DNA from: Beijerinckiaceae bacterium
GTDB lineage: Bacteria; Pseudomonadota; Alphaproteobacteria; Rhizobiales; Beijerinckiaceae
Reading direction: 5' to 3'
Assembly (NCBI GenBank): GCA_024304885.1
Contig: JALJOM010000008.1
Coordinates: 186,001 to 250,000, forward strand
Length of the DNA stretch: 64,000 nucleotides
Both the position numbers and the translations under genes were made by a program. The notes beneath the pieces were generated by a model that saw only the letters and a program-made list of their open reading frames with translations, was not told where the DNA came from and ran no database searches. Numbering within the stretch: the stretch's first letter is position 1; the number at the start of each line of letters is the position of its first letter. This document shows positions 55,509 to 64,000 of the stretch, piece by piece.

Positions 55509-56357
55509 TCAACCATCATTGCCTCGCGCAATCAAGCCGCGTTTGAGCCGGTCCGCGAAAAGCGTCGCGACCACGAGATCCGCCGTGGTGCCCGGATTCG
55601 TATTGGCCGTCTTCAGCTTTTGGTCGAAGGCGAGAAGGTCCTCGAGCAGGGTGGCGGGATCGGAAGCTTCCATGAAGGCACGATGCAGCCCCCCTGCTTC
55701 GTCGCGCACGTTCGCGGCCCGGTCCGGGCCGAGCTTGCGGACGATATGGCTGTCGGGAAAGCGCGCGAGAAAGGCGAGGTGAGCGCCGACCGCGAGCCAG
55801 GGCGCGCCATGGCCTTTGCTTCGGACGGCCTCGAGGGCAGAGAAGCCGGTCGCGAAGACATCCTCGAAGCCCGACACATATTGAAACGCGATCCTGTCGC
55901 GGTCCGCGGCGGCTCGCATGGCCTCGAGCAAGGTCGTGTCGGCGGGGCCGCGGACATCGTGGCGCGGCGCCTCGCCGAGCCCGGCCGGCTCGGCCGCGAG
56001 GATGGCGCGAAAAGCGGCATCCGCATCGGCGAGGGTCAGGTCCGCGAGGACCCGTCGCACCGCCTCCCGCAGGTCCCCGCTTGTTTCGGCGGCGGCGGCG
56101 AGCGGCGCGCAAAGAAGCACGATGCCGAGATTGGTGTTCTGGCCGACTGCGGCTTTCGTCGCCTCGACCGCGGCGAGGATGCGGGCGCCGACCGGTGCTC
56201 CCTCGGCGCAGAGCCTCGGGGCGGCGGCCTCGGCACTGCGGCGGAAATCGTCCACCGTCATCCGATGGCCCTCGGCATAGACATGAACGTTGCCGGGCTT
56301 CGGCGCCTCGATCTCGTCGCGGCACGAGGCGATGAAGGCCTCGGCGATGGCGCTCAC
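55509..56357 (-). CDS. CitG/MdcB-like triphosphoribosyl-dephospho-CoA synthase family protein
   Basis: 282 residues. Family motifs are [22 protein letters not shown] near the N-terminus, [15 protein letters not shown], and [19 protein letters not shown] at the C-terminus. CitG adds the phosphoribosyl group to dephospho-CoA; its relatives in methylotroph H4MPT clusters may form a ribosyl-phosphate bond in cofactor synthesis, which is inference. GTG start overlaps the end of the RimK-like gene by 4 bp, so it is translationally coupled. Confidence 0.83.
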   Translation of the reverse strand: MSAIAEAFIASCRDEIEAPKPGNVHVYAEGHRMTVDDFRRSAEAAAPRLCAEGAPVGARILAAVEATKAAVGQNTNLGIVLLCAPLAAAAETSGDLREAVRRVLADLTLADADAAFRAILAAEPAGLGEAPRHDVRGPADTTLLEAMRAAADRDRIAFQYVSGFEDVFATGFSALEAVRSKGHGAPWLAVGAHLAFLARFPDSHIVRKLGPDRAANVRDEAGGLHRAFMEASDPATLLEDLLAFDQKLKTANTNPGTTADLVVATLFADRLKRGLIARGNDG

Positions 56358-57298
56358 GGGGCTGCCCTGGCCTCGCCCCGAGCGATCCGGCCGAGCAGGC
56401 TCGAAACGAGCTTGTCGGCGATCGAGAAGGGGGCCACCTTCTGCAAGCCGCGCCAGCCGGGCATGGAATTGACCTCGAGCACCTGCAACCGATCCGCCGC
56501 GTCGCGAATCATGTCGACGCCGGCGAAATCGGCTCCGACCGCCGCGGCCGAGCGGAGCGCGAGATCGATCGCTTCCGCGTCGGGCTCGAAAGGCTCCGGT
56601 CGGGCGCCGAGCTTCACGTTGGTGATCCAATGCGAGGCGTGGCGAGTCATGCTCGCGATGACCTCGCCATGCGACACGAAGAGCCGGATGTCGCGAAAGC
56701 CGTCGCGCTCGACCGCGACGAAGCGCTGCAGGTAATAGACGCCTTCGACCTCTTCCCAAGCCGGGAGATCGTCCTCGCGGCGCACGAGCTTCAATCCGAA
56801 GCCTTGAGCGCCGAACAAGGGCTTCAGCACGAGGGGGCCGCGCCCGCCTTCGCGCCGCACGATCTGGCGCGCCGCCGCCTCCGACTGGACGGTCCAGGTC
56901 GGCGGCGTCGGAACGCCCGCGATGCCGAGCGCGAAGCTCGTCGCGGCCTTGTCGACGCAAAGCTCGACCGCGCGCGCCGTATTGACGACCGGAACGCCGA
57001 GCGCGCCGAGGCTGTGCAGGACGCCGAGCCGCAGCGTTACGCTCTCGAAGGTGCCGAAGCCGATCTGGCGGACGAAGACGAGGCCCGGCACATCGGTGCC
57101 GAAGCCCGGGATGACGAGGCCGTGGGGGCGCCCCGTGTCGAAGCCGCAATGGCCGAGCCTTATCGGCACCGCCGTCACGCCCGCACGCGCGAAAGCCGCC
57201 GTGAGCTCGCGCGCGTGCCAGTCGTAGAGATCGATCGCGATCGCGACCTTGGGCTGCCCCGCCGCGCGGGACAGCGCGACATCACTTGAACGAGGCAT
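56354..57298 (-). CDS. RimK-like ATP-grasp ligase, H4MPT-linked
   Basis: 314-residue ATP-grasp protein: [17 protein letters not shown] (nucleotide loop), [15 protein letters not shown], and [20 protein letters not shown] (metal-binding end). RimK-type enzymes add glutamate or similar amino acids; in archaea a homologue (MptN) glutamylates H4MPT, so a side-chain ligase is the natural inference. Start overlaps the end of mch by 17 bp and no separate ribosome site is seen, suggesting coupling. Confidence 0.86.
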   Translation of the reverse strand: MPRSSDVALSRAAGQPKVAIAIDLYDWHARELTAAFARAGVTAVPIRLGHCGFDTGRPHGLVIPGFGTDVPGLVFVRQIGFGTFESVTLRLGVLHSLGALGVPVVNTARAVELCVDKAATSFALGIAGVPTPPTWTVQSEAAARQIVRREGGRGPLVLKPLFGAQGFGLKLVRREDDLPAWEEVEGVYYLQRFVAVERDGFRDIRLFVSHGEVIASMTRHASHWITNVKLGARPEPFEPDAEAIDLALRSAAAVGADFAGVDMIRDAADRLQVLEVNSMPGWRGLQKVAPFSIADKLVSSLLGRIARGEARAAP

Positions 57299-58253
57299 CG
57301 AGCAGGGCAGGATCGACCTTGCCGCCGTAGAACGTCTCGCCGGTCTCGACCGCCGTCACGATCGCGCGTGCCGGGCTGAAGAGCATCGGGTCGATCTCGT
57401 AGAAATTGCCCTTGTAGGCCTTGAAGACCTCGGCGAAGGGCCGCCCGTAGTCGCGCGAGGTCGTGCTCGGCAGCTGCTCCGCCAAGGCCTTGGCGTCGGC
57501 ACTGGGCCCCGTCACGAAGAGATGCGCCTGGCCGCCGTAGATGATCGCGTCGTTGGTGCGGCCCATGGCCTGGACGAAGTCGGGATGGGGCGGGGAGAGC
57601 GGCGCGGAGGCCATGCCGTCGACGACTCGCTCGAGCGGAAACTTCAGCTCGTGGGTCTTGTGGAGGGCGACCTCGAGTACCCGGGCGACGACCTGGACGC
57701 TGCCGGCGAGGCTCTGCGTCGGGGCGAAGAGAAAGGCGAGCGAGGAGCGCTTCACGCCGCAATCCGCGGCGACCTTCTCGATGACCTCGGTGGGCGGAGC
57801 CTTGCCCGATTCGAGGACGAGCGTCGCCCGCGTCGCCTGCTCGTCCTTGTAGGCCATCTCGGAAAAGAGCGGCTCCTTGCGCGAGAGCGCGCGGCCGGGG
57901 CCGGAGCCGAGGGCGAAGAAGGCCTCCTTGCCCTCGCCGTGGGAGAGCGCCCAGCCGGCGTATTGGCTGCAGAGGCAAGCGATCACGGGATCGGTGCTAC
58001 GGACGAAAATCTCGAAGGGCCAGCTCGGATAGAGGTTGCTCGGGACGATCGAGACGTTGCCGAGGCCGCCGAGGCAGATCTCCGCGAGCCGGAGCCCGGC
58101 CTCGATGCCGCCGCGCACGGACTGGCCGGCATCGACAATGGTTTCGCCGCCTTCGCCCTTGGAGACGGCGACGCGGAGGGCAGCCGCCTCCGCGACCAGG
58201 CGATCGACCAGGTTTCCGGCCAGGGTATTGATGCTCAACGCTTGTTGGCTCAC
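57282..58253 (-). CDS. mch: Methenyl-H4MPT cyclohydrolase
   Basis: 323 residues. Converts methenyl-H4MPT to N5-formyl-H4MPT. Recognised from [56 protein letters not shown] and [21 protein letters not shown] start overlaps the stop of the ATP-grasp gene upstream by 4 bp; longer in-frame sequence lies within that gene and is rejected. Confidence 0.95.
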   Translation of the reverse strand: MSQQALSINTLAGNLVDRLVAEAAALRVAVSKGEGGETIVDAGQSVRGGIEAGLRLAEICLGGLGNVSIVPSNLYPSWPFEIFVRSTDPVIACLCSQYAGWALSHGEGKEAFFALGSGPGRALSRKEPLFSEMAYKDEQATRATLVLESGKAPPTEVIEKVAADCGVKRSSLAFLFAPTQSLAGSVQVVARVLEVALHKTHELKFPLERVVDGMASAPLSPPHPDFVQAMGRTNDAIIYGGQAHLFVTGPSADAKALAEQLPSTTSRDYGRPFAEVFKAYKGNFYEIDPMLFSPARAIVTAVETGETFYGGKVDPALLDASFK

Positions 58254-59416
58254 GTGGGGAATCCCTCCCTGAATCTGTCTATGGTGTCGAGGATGATGTC
58301 GCGCCGCTCGAAGGCGAGCGTGCGGGCGTGGGCCGGCTCGGCGCCAACGGCCTTGATGGTGCACAAGGGCGCGTCCGCCGGAAGCAGGGTGTGAGGCCTC
58401 TGGCGATCGGCGGCCCAATCCGGCCAGTCGAGCGGAGGCATGGAAGCGATCTCGCGCCGCGAGAAAGCGACCGCGGCCGCCGCGGCGCCGTCGAAACGGA
58501 AAGGCTCGCGCGGCAGACGGCCGAGGCAGGCCTCGACATGGGCGTGGACGAGCGATCCGTGATCGTCCTCGAAAATATCGAGGGTCGCGCCGGGCCGCGG
58601 GTTGATCTCGACGAGGGTCACCTCGTCGTCCTCGACGAGAAAGTCGATGCTGACGAGGCCTACGAGGCCGCAGGCGCGGGTCACCTCGTGCGCCGCCTCG
58701 TCGAGCCGATCCGCGACCTTCGCGGAAAGCTCGGCCGGCCGCAGGCAGCCGCCGTAGCGGAACGGCTCGCCTCGCGCGGGCGCCGTCCATTGCCGGCTCG
58801 TGCCGATCACCTGGGCCTCTCTGCCGTCACCGAGGAAGAGCACCGACACTGGATCACCCGTCGCGACCCTCTGGTAGTAGATCGCGCCGGCGTCGCATTC
58901 GCGCGTCGTGCTCGCGGGCGTGACGTGGCTTCCTCCCGAGCCGCCGATGCTTTTCGAGAGCCAGCCCGCAGGGTCCGCGGGCCGCGACAGCCTGGTTTCG
59001 GGGTGCGCGATGCCGAGCCGCTCGCAGAGCGCGGCGAGTGCCGGCGGATCCTTGACCCGGCGCACGACATCGGGCGGATTGCCGAAGAGCCTCCAGCGTG
59101 TCCCGATCTCGTCGAGAAGATCGGCGCGGTCCTCGAAGCCTGCGCCATAGACGAACCCGATCGGCTCGTTGGGATCGGCGAGGGCATCGAGCGCCGGGAG
59201 GAGCGTGTCGCGGCGAAAGCCGAGGTCGAGCCCGTCCTCGACGAGCCGATGCGCCGGTGCGGCGTCGCAGGTGTCGGTGTCGCAGAAGAAGTCGACGACG
59301 AGCGGCAGGTATCCGGCGCGTCGCGCCGCCCCCGCCAAGGCGCGCGCGGAAGCCGCCGCGATCAGGATCGCGGCGCGGGGCTCAGGCGAAGCTGCGTGCA
59401 AGGGCGAAAGCGTCAC
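58250..59416 (-). CDS. ATP-grasp domain protein, H4MPT-linked (COG2232-like)
   Basis: 388 residues. N-terminal Rossmann-like part ([21 protein letters not shown]), [18 protein letters not shown]-binding loop, and [26 protein letters not shown] metal-binding segment. The family sits next to mch and mtdB in methylotrophs and in methanogens; reaction unknown, probably ligation during cofactor assembly. Start overlaps the mtdB end by 35 bp. Confidence 0.85.
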   Translation of the reverse strand: MTLSPLHAASPEPRAAILIAAASARALAGAARRAGYLPLVVDFFCDTDTCDAAPAHRLVEDGLDLGFRRDTLLPALDALADPNEPIGFVYGAGFEDRADLLDEIGTRWRLFGNPPDVVRRVKDPPALAALCERLGIAHPETRLSRPADPAGWLSKSIGGSGGSHVTPASTTRECDAGAIYYQRVATGDPVSVLFLGDGREAQVIGTSRQWTAPARGEPFRYGGCLRPAELSAKVADRLDEAAHEVTRACGLVGLVSIDFLVEDDEVTLVEINPRPGATLDIFEDDHGSLVHAHVEACLGRLPREPFRFDGAAAAAVAFSRREIASMPPLDWPDWAADRQRPHTLLPADAPLCTIKAVGAEPAHARTLAFERRDIILDTIDRFREGFPT

Positions 59417-60266
59417 GGAAATCGAGGCCGAGAGGCTTGTCGGATGTCGCCATGCGCTGGAACAAGCCGGATTCCGTCTTGTATTTCACGTCGCCGATGG
59501 CGAGCGGGCCGATCCCCAAGGCCCCGCTCGAAAGCTCGACTCCGTAGTCGTGGAGATTGAGACCCTCGACGCCATAGGGCGGCACGGCATTGACGTCGGC
59601 GGCGACGAGGAGGGCCTTGTTCGAGGCCAGATCCTCCTTGGACAGCACCTGCACGCCGGCTGCGGCGCAGCAGAGCGCGACCTCGGCGCCCTCGAGCGCG
59701 GCCCTGATCTTCTCCGGCGAGCCGGCGTCGAGCGCCTTGACGTCGAGATCGAAGCGCTTCTTGATCTCCTCGGCCTTGGCCAGGATGTCCGGGGCCTTGC
59801 GCGCGGTGACCGTGACCTCGGCGCCCTCGAACGCGCCGATCAGCCCGCACGTATAGCCGACCGGACCCGTGGCACCGAAGATCACGATCTTGGTGCCTTT
59901 CAGCGTGCGGCCTTTCTTCTCCTTCAAGAGCTTCTCGACGCAGGCGACCATGGCGGCGGCGGTCGTGAACGACCCGGCCGGATCGGCGAAAGCGGAAATC
60001 TCGAACGGCTTCAGAAGCGTCTTGCGGACCTGATCCAGCATGTCGAGCGCGAGCACGGCATCCTTGCCGCCGATGAAGACGGCGGTATGCACGGCATCCT
60101 TCGGCGGGCGCGAGAACATCGCGTCCTGGACCAAGGGCATGACCTCCTCGAGCTTCACGTCGATATACGGGACGACGGCGTCATATCCCGCGTCGAGCGC
60201 CATGTTGACGTCGAACGGGCTCATATGGCGCAACGGGCTGAGCATGTGCAGAATGTTCTTGGACAC
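59382..60266 (-). CDS. mtdB: NAD(P)-dependent methylene-H4MPT dehydrogenase MtdB
   Basis: 294 residues. Oxidises methylene-H4MPT to methenyl-H4MPT with NAD+ or NADP+. Begins SKNILHMLSPLRHMSPFDVNMA, contains FIGGKDAVLALDML, the nucleotide-binding GATGPVGYTCGLI, and ends [15 protein letters not shown] start with AGGGGAAG at 6 nt. Between beta-RFAP synthase and the ATP-grasp gene. Confidence 0.95.
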   Translation of the reverse strand: MSKNILHMLSPLRHMSPFDVNMALDAGYDAVVPYIDVKLEEVMPLVQDAMFSRPPKDAVHTAVFIGGKDAVLALDMLDQVRKTLLKPFEISAFADPAGSFTTAAAMVACVEKLLKEKKGRTLKGTKIVIFGATGPVGYTCGLIGAFEGAEVTVTARKAPDILAKAEEIKKRFDLDVKALDAGSPEKIRAALEGAEVALCCAAAGVQVLSKEDLASNKALLVAADVNAVPPYGVEGLNLHDYGVELSSGALGIGPLAIGDVKYKTESGLFQRMATSDKPLGLDFRDAFALARSFA

Positions 60267-60277
60267 TCATTCTTCCC

Positions 60278-61249
60278 CTATTTGGCCGCTGCGAAGGAGT
60301 CCTCTTTCACCAGCGCTCCATGATTTAGTCCCTTGCAGATCATGGCGTCTAGACCTGCGGCGGCAACATTTCCCCGGACCGCGTCGCACAATCGGCGCGC
60401 CTCACTCGAGTCGGCTGTGAAGGCGAAGCCGGTCGGTCCCCAGGACGACTGGCCCGTGCCGCGAGCCCCTTTCGCCCGCAGCTCCGCCATGATCGCGGCG
60501 ACGCCGGGATCGGCGTAGCGCCCGCCGCCCTGGCACGGCGCGAAATAATCGCCGACGATCTCCTGGATCGCAGCGATCGCGTCCGCGAAGCTTTCGAGGT
60601 CTCGTTCGACGAGGCCCGGCAAGGCCTTGACCAGCACGAGGCGGCAGATTTCCCCCGCGGCGCGGGCGTCGAGAGGCGGCAGGCGCGCGAATGCGGCGAC
60701 CTCCTCGGGTCCGTGCACGCCGTCGCCGTGGAGCGGGCGAACGAGGATCACGCGCCAGTCCTCGGGGAACGCGACGTGAGCGAGAACGGGAGGCACGATG
60801 GTCCGGTCACCCCGGCCGCCATCGACCACGAAGCCGCCGTGCTCGAACAAGCCGATCCCGATCCCAGATCGGATCCCTCTCTGCAAGAGGAGCGCATCCG
60901 CGGTCGGATCGAGCGGGAGGCCTTCGAGGCGGCGCAAGGCCGTGGCGACGGCGAGGGCGAGCTTGGTTCCGGACCCGAGGCCCGCATGCGCGGGAATCGC
61001 TTCGTGAATGACGAGCTCGTAGGCCGACTCCAAGCCGAGATGGCGCGTCAGGCAGTCGAGATGGCGGGCGGCGCGCTCCGCCTCGGGACCGGCCACGCGC
61101 CGGGTCTCGGCCCGGCGCAGCGACAGCCGGGTCGCGTGGCTGTCGATCGCAAGACCCAGGCTCCCGTAGCGCCGGCCGAGCCCGCCGTTCAGATCGAGGA
61201 ATCCGAGATGTAGGCGGGCAGGGGCGCTGACCGTCACGCACTCGACCAT
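60278..61249 (-). CDS. Beta-ribofuranosylaminobenzene 5'-phosphate synthase
   Basis: 323-residue GHMP-fold enzyme that condenses PRPP with 4-hydroxybenzoate or 4-aminobenzoate, the first committed step to methanopterin-type cofactors. Motifs: ARLHLGFLDLNGGLGRRYGS, IPAHAGLGSGTKLALAVA (GHMP loop), and GQSSWGPTGFAF near the end. ATG with GAGAGG upstream. First gene of the minus-strand run through mtdB, mch and the fae region. Confidence 0.93.
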   Translation of the reverse strand: MVECVTVSAPARLHLGFLDLNGGLGRRYGSLGLAIDSHATRLSLRRAETRRVAGPEAERAARHLDCLTRHLGLESAYELVIHEAIPAHAGLGSGTKLALAVATALRRLEGLPLDPTADALLLQRGIRSGIGIGLFEHGGFVVDGGRGDRTIVPPVLAHVAFPEDWRVILVRPLHGDGVHGPEEVAAFARLPPLDARAAGEICRLVLVKALPGLVERDLESFADAIAAIQEIVGDYFAPCQGGGRYADPGVAAIMAELRAKGARGTGQSSWGPTGFAFTADSSEARRLCDAVRGNVAAAGLDAMICKGLNHGALVKEDSFAAAK

Positions 61250-61479
61250 GTGCCTCTCTTCCGCGAGCCGAGCCGATCGCGCTCGACGAGCCGGACCATG
61301 GCCCGATCGGAACTGCCGCGCAACATTCCTCCCGCCCGATGCGGCGAGAACGGGAGCGCGCGAGCCTTCAGGAGGCTCGCCCGGCACTTCTTGCCGGAGG
61401 TTCTTGTCGCTCGGATGAAGCGAGCGGCTCGCCGTGGCGCAGCGCAGCTCCTCGCGGTGCATGGAAGCGCCGATGCGGC

Positions 61480-61587
61480 CCTCGAGCGGTTTCCGATCCG
61501 ATCGGATCGGAAACCGGCTGTGCGTTTTTGCATTGTCGCAATTTCGCGACGCGAAGCGGTACCTACTTCGCTGGAAATTGCTCTAGC
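61480..61587. repeat. Family B intergenic repeat, complete copy
   Basis: GAGCGGTTTCCGATCCGATC with its inverted GGATCGGAAACCG, then TTGTCGCAATTTCGCGACGCGAA and GCGGTACCTACTTCGCTGG, ending AAATTGCTCTAG. Its terminal CTAG contains the stop codon of the LuxR-type regulator. Confidence 0.92.
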
Positions 61588-62449
61588 GCTTCATCTCGAG
61601 ATAATGGCAGATCGCCTGGGTGCGGTTGCGGACCTCGAGCTTGCCGAACAGGTTGCGCAGGTGGAACTTGATCGTGTTGACGGAGATGCCGAACTCGCGG
61701 GCGAGCTGCGCGTTGCTGCGGCCGGATTCGAGCGCCGCCAAGAGATCACGCTCGCGATGGGTCAGGGTGGCGAGCGGATCGGTCCGCACCTTCTGAACAT
61801 CCACGAAGGGGAAGACCATGTCGCCGCTGGCGACGGTCGCGAACACCTCGAGGAGCCGCTGCGGTGGGGAGAGCTTGCTGACGAAGCCGGCCCCGCCGAG
61901 CCGCAAGGCCTCGGCGGGCGCAGCGGGATCCTTCGTGCCGCTGTAGATGACGATCTTGGGGGCTCCCGGCCGCTTGGAGAGCGTGAGCAGGATATCGCGG
62001 GCGTGCAACCGGGGAAGGTCCCAGCCGATGATGCCCATGTCGATCGGAAGGCGGCCGACCTTGTCGAGGAATCTCTCGCCGTCGCTCGCCATGAGCAGGA
62101 GGTTGAAGCGCTTGTCCCCGGTCAAGAGGGTATGGAGCGCCGCGAGGATCATGGGGTTCTTGTCAGCGACCGCGACATTGACGGGAAAGACCTCGTCCCC
62201 GGGCCGCGCCCGGCTGATCGCATATCCGTCGGCCGCCGAGACGGAAGGGACGGGAGCGGATTTTCCTGCGGGCCGCGCGTCGAGCGGCGCGAAAAATTCG
62301 TCGAGCTGGGAGGGAGTTGGAGGGGACAAGGCGCGTACGCTGTCGAATACTGGAGCTTTCTTTCCGCCTTGCTTGGATCGACCGGCACCGGCTATCGACG
62401 GCTCGCGCCATTCCCTGCGCTTGGCCTGCGCTACATCATCCTGATGCAT
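61583..62449 (-). CDS. LuxR/FixJ-type response regulator with atypical receiver
   Basis: 288 residues. A poorly conserved 85-residue lead is followed by a receiver-like domain (about 90-205) and a LuxR helix-turn-helix (LTHRERDLLAALESGRSNAQLAREFGISVNTIKFHLRNLFGKL). The site that normally holds the phosphoacceptor Asp reads IIGWDLPRLHARDIL, with Gly at that position, while the SK lysine motif is kept; it may be phosphorylation-independent. Next to the beta-RFAP synthase gene, so control of C1 genes is a plausible inference. The TAG stop is contributed by a family B repeat. Confidence 0.85.
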   Translation of the reverse strand: MHQDDVAQAKRREWREPSIAGAGRSKQGGKKAPVFDSVRALSPPTPSQLDEFFAPLDARPAGKSAPVPSVSAADGYAISRARPGDEVFPVNVAVADKNPMILAALHTLLTGDKRFNLLLMASDGERFLDKVGRLPIDMGIIGWDLPRLHARDILLTLSKRPGAPKIVIYSGTKDPAAPAEALRLGGAGFVSKLSPPQRLLEVFATVASGDMVFPFVDVQKVRTDPLATLTHRERDLLAALESGRSNAQLAREFGISVNTIKFHLRNLFGKLEVRNRTQAICHYLEMKR

Positions 62450-62772
62450 GTCGCGTCACCCTGATGCATAGGACGGGGAGCGCGGGCCGCTTGTTGTTCT
62501 CGACCGCGCGAAAGGCTCGCCCTTCGATCCGCCGTCGTGGCCCGTCGTCACCGCCGAATGTTACGCCGCCAACCGAAGGCGGGGCTCCGGCTCCCTGCCG
62601 AAGTCCCCGAGCCGTACGGCACCTCGTGGCATGGGTTCGAGCGCCCTCTGCGGCTCTGCTCGAACTCCCTTTCGGGTCCGAGGAGGCCCCTGGGAGGAAT
62701 CTCGGCCGGGTGGTTGGCCGAGATGCCGCGCTCGCTCGCGAGCCTCGTACCTCCGGCGAATGCGCCGAAGGC
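62450..62772. other. Intergenic region without recognised gene
   Basis: About 320 bp between the regulator start and the membrane microprotein end. No supported ORF; the regulator promoter should lie at its left end. Confidence 0.5.
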
Positions 62773-62886
62773 TCAGTCCGTCAGGACCCACCGCACGAAG
62801 AAGAACAACGCCGCGCCGCAAGCGATCGTCACGACGAGCCCGAGCGGGGTGAACATCATCTGGACTAGTTCGAGTACTGCACCCAT
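62773..62886 (-). CDS. Single-pass membrane microprotein
   Basis: 37 residues: MGAVLELVQMMFTPLG, a hydrophobic helix LVVTIACGAALFFFV, and RWVLTD. AGGAGG lies 8 nt upstream, better placed for this ATG than for the one 6 bp before it. Predicted inner-membrane protein of unknown role; the ribosome site and clean TM helix are the evidence. Confidence 0.55.
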   Translation of the reverse strand: MGAVLELVQMMFTPLGLVVTIACGAALFFFVRWVLTD

Positions 62887-63009
62887 TACCATCCTCCTGG
62901 AGAGCCGCCGGCGCGCTGGTCCGCCATCGTACTCTATTCGCTTTACCGATAGGAATCCGAATTCTATTCGGACGATCCTACGCAAAAGGAGCCCGGCCGA
63001 GCCAAGCAC

Positions 63010-63434
63010 TTGTGAAGCCGGACATTTCCCCCGCTGCGCTATGCTGTCGCAGAACTTGGCCGGATCGAGGTGGGTCGTGCCAAGTGCGCTGCCGACAAAG
63101 CTTTTTACTCGCTGCCTTATAGAAGGAATTCTCCGGGGCGGTCAAGCGGCAGTTGCGGCGCGCACCCCCTGCGTTCGGCCATTTGGACGATGGCGCGGGG
63201 CTGTCACCGGTTGCCGGCGGCCGTCCGTCGGACCTTCCTGAAGCATCGGCGAGCCCGATCCGGACCTACCCGGAGAGGCGGGATCCGGCCTCGTCGGCAC
63301 GGCCTTGCCCTTACGCGACGAGGTCCTGCGGGAAGCCCGACCGTGGGGCACTTCGGTGCGCCGTCGAAGCGCAAGAGGGGAGACCTCGGGCCAAATCGTC
63401 GCACCTCGTCGGCGCATCCGCGCATCGGCGCCCG
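63010..63434. other. Intergenic region without recognised gene
   Basis: About 425 bp between the microprotein leader and the carbinolamine dehydratase stop. No ORF with ribosome site or family match on either strand. Confidence 0.5.
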
Positions 63435-63818
63435 TCAGCTCTTCTTGTAGTCGATGTAGGCAAATCGCGGATCGGCCGGCGTGCCGACGAGCGCGCCGCC
63501 CGCGAGGCCCGGCTGCCAGAGCACCACCTCCTCGATCTTCCTCGCGAGCTCGAAGTCCTTGTCGGTGATCCCCTTCGCCGCATGGTTCTGCAGCTTGATC
63601 TCGACCCAGGCATAGGATGCCGAGATGTCCGGGTGGTGCCAGGCGGCCTCGGCGAGATGGCCCACCGTATTGATCACCATCAGGGTTCCTTTCCAGCCCG
63701 CGGTCCGGATGGTGCGCCGGATCCAGCCGCCTTCGTAGCGCCAATGCGGCAGGTCTTGCGCCAGGCGCGCGGCGATCTCGCTCTCGCTGTAGGTTCGTTC
63801 CCGTGTCGCTTCGGTCAT
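63435..63818 (-). CDS. 4a-hydroxytetrahydrobiopterin dehydratase (pterin-4a-carbinolamine dehydratase)
   Basis: 127 residues of the PCD/DCoH fold: SESEIAARLAQDLPHWRYEGGWI, AEAAWHHPDISASYAWVEIKL with the catalytic HHP, and GITDKDFELARKIEEVV. The enzyme dehydrates pterin carbinolamines; homologues are found in methylotroph H4MPT regions, so a role with methanopterin is possible. No phenylalanine hydroxylase gene nearby. An extra tail follows the core (LVGTPADPRFAYIDYKKS). Confidence 0.9.
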   Translation of the reverse strand: MTEATRERTYSESEIAARLAQDLPHWRYEGGWIRRTIRTAGWKGTLMVINTVGHLAEAAWHHPDISASYAWVEIKLQNHAAKGITDKDFELARKIEEVVLWQPGLAGGALVGTPADPRFAYIDYKKS

Positions 63819-63849
63819 GAGCTTCCTCCGAGTCTCGGCGCCTCGACCA

Positions 63850-63962
63850 TATTCGCATCGCCATGTCGCATCGATGTCGATCTATCGAAACATCGAGATC
63901 GAACTTGCGAAACATCGCCGGCGATATGCGCACCGGCATCCGGTCCTCCGGAAAATGCTCGA
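63850..63962. repeat. Family B intergenic repeat, long variant, partial
   Basis: Shares CATCGCCATGTCGCATCGA, GAACTTGCGAAACATCGCCG and GGAAAATGCTCGAGC with the copy at 53878. Left palindromic arm missing. Confidence 0.6.
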
Positions 63963-64000
63963 GCGCGCCGCATGCACAATCTTTTGCATCGGCCGCGGCG

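Overview
This is a GC-rich alphaproteobacterial chromosome segment. The gene content points to a nitrogen-fixing, C1-using member of the Hyphomicrobiales, such as a Beijerinckiaceae or Methylocystaceae methylotroph or methanotroph. Evidence is an mnmE-mnmG-rsmG-parA-parB partition locus with parS sites, CpdR and Irr regulators, a nif accessory/fixABCX block, and a tetrahydromethanopterin (H4MPT) C1-transfer block (fae, mch, mtdB, beta-RFAP synthase). Genus cannot be fixed from sequence alone.

Layout. 1-6 kb: end of pntB, then hisN, a probable suhB/MmgR-type sRNA, hutG, cpdR and a lytic transglycosylase. 6-7 kb: small ORFs and a decayed BrnT/BrnA module. 7.4-15.3 kb: DUF255 thioredoxin-domain protein, then mnmE, mnmG, rsmG, parA, parB with one perfect and one near-perfect parS. 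15.3-22.4 kb: accessory island with a pentapeptide-repeat membrane protein and a head-to-head patatin phospholipase / TIR-STAND-WD40 pair. 22.5-30.7 kb: irr, then fixABCX and iscA-nifU-nifV-cysE-nifW, all on the minus strand, with sigma54-type promoters ahead of iscA and fixA and a NifA-type site ahead of iscA. 31-42 kb: tRNA-Leu(CAA), a frameshifted thioredoxin-like gene, a second pentapeptide-repeat membrane protein, uvrB, a broken DUF433/DUF5615 module, an RNA helicase. 42.5-46.6 kb: carD, fdxA, S4-domain protein, CobW-type GTPase. 46.6-48.9 kb: an AT-richer mosaic flanked on the left by the cobW 5' end and containing a second, broken copy of it, with a zincin-like gene and a TIR protein carrying three Cys3His repeats. 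49-64 kb: the H4MPT enzyme and cofactor-biosynthesis genes on both strands, an atypical LuxR-type regulator and a pterin carbinolamine dehydratase.

Two families of intergenic palindromic repeats are scattered through the window. Family A (about 120-155 bp, CTAG at the ends) and family B (about 100-150 bp, often ending GCTCTAG) abut several genes so closely that their terminal CTAG supplies the TAG stop codon. They also sit between fixC and fixX and upstream of fixA.

Functional reading: PntAB, Fix and nif accessory genes serve redox and nitrogen fixation; Fae, MtdB and Mch carry formaldehyde carbon on H4MPT, and most of the surrounding unknown ORFs are families associated with making that cofactor. 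The accessory islands look like defence or stress modules, and two toxin-antitoxin modules are visibly decaying.
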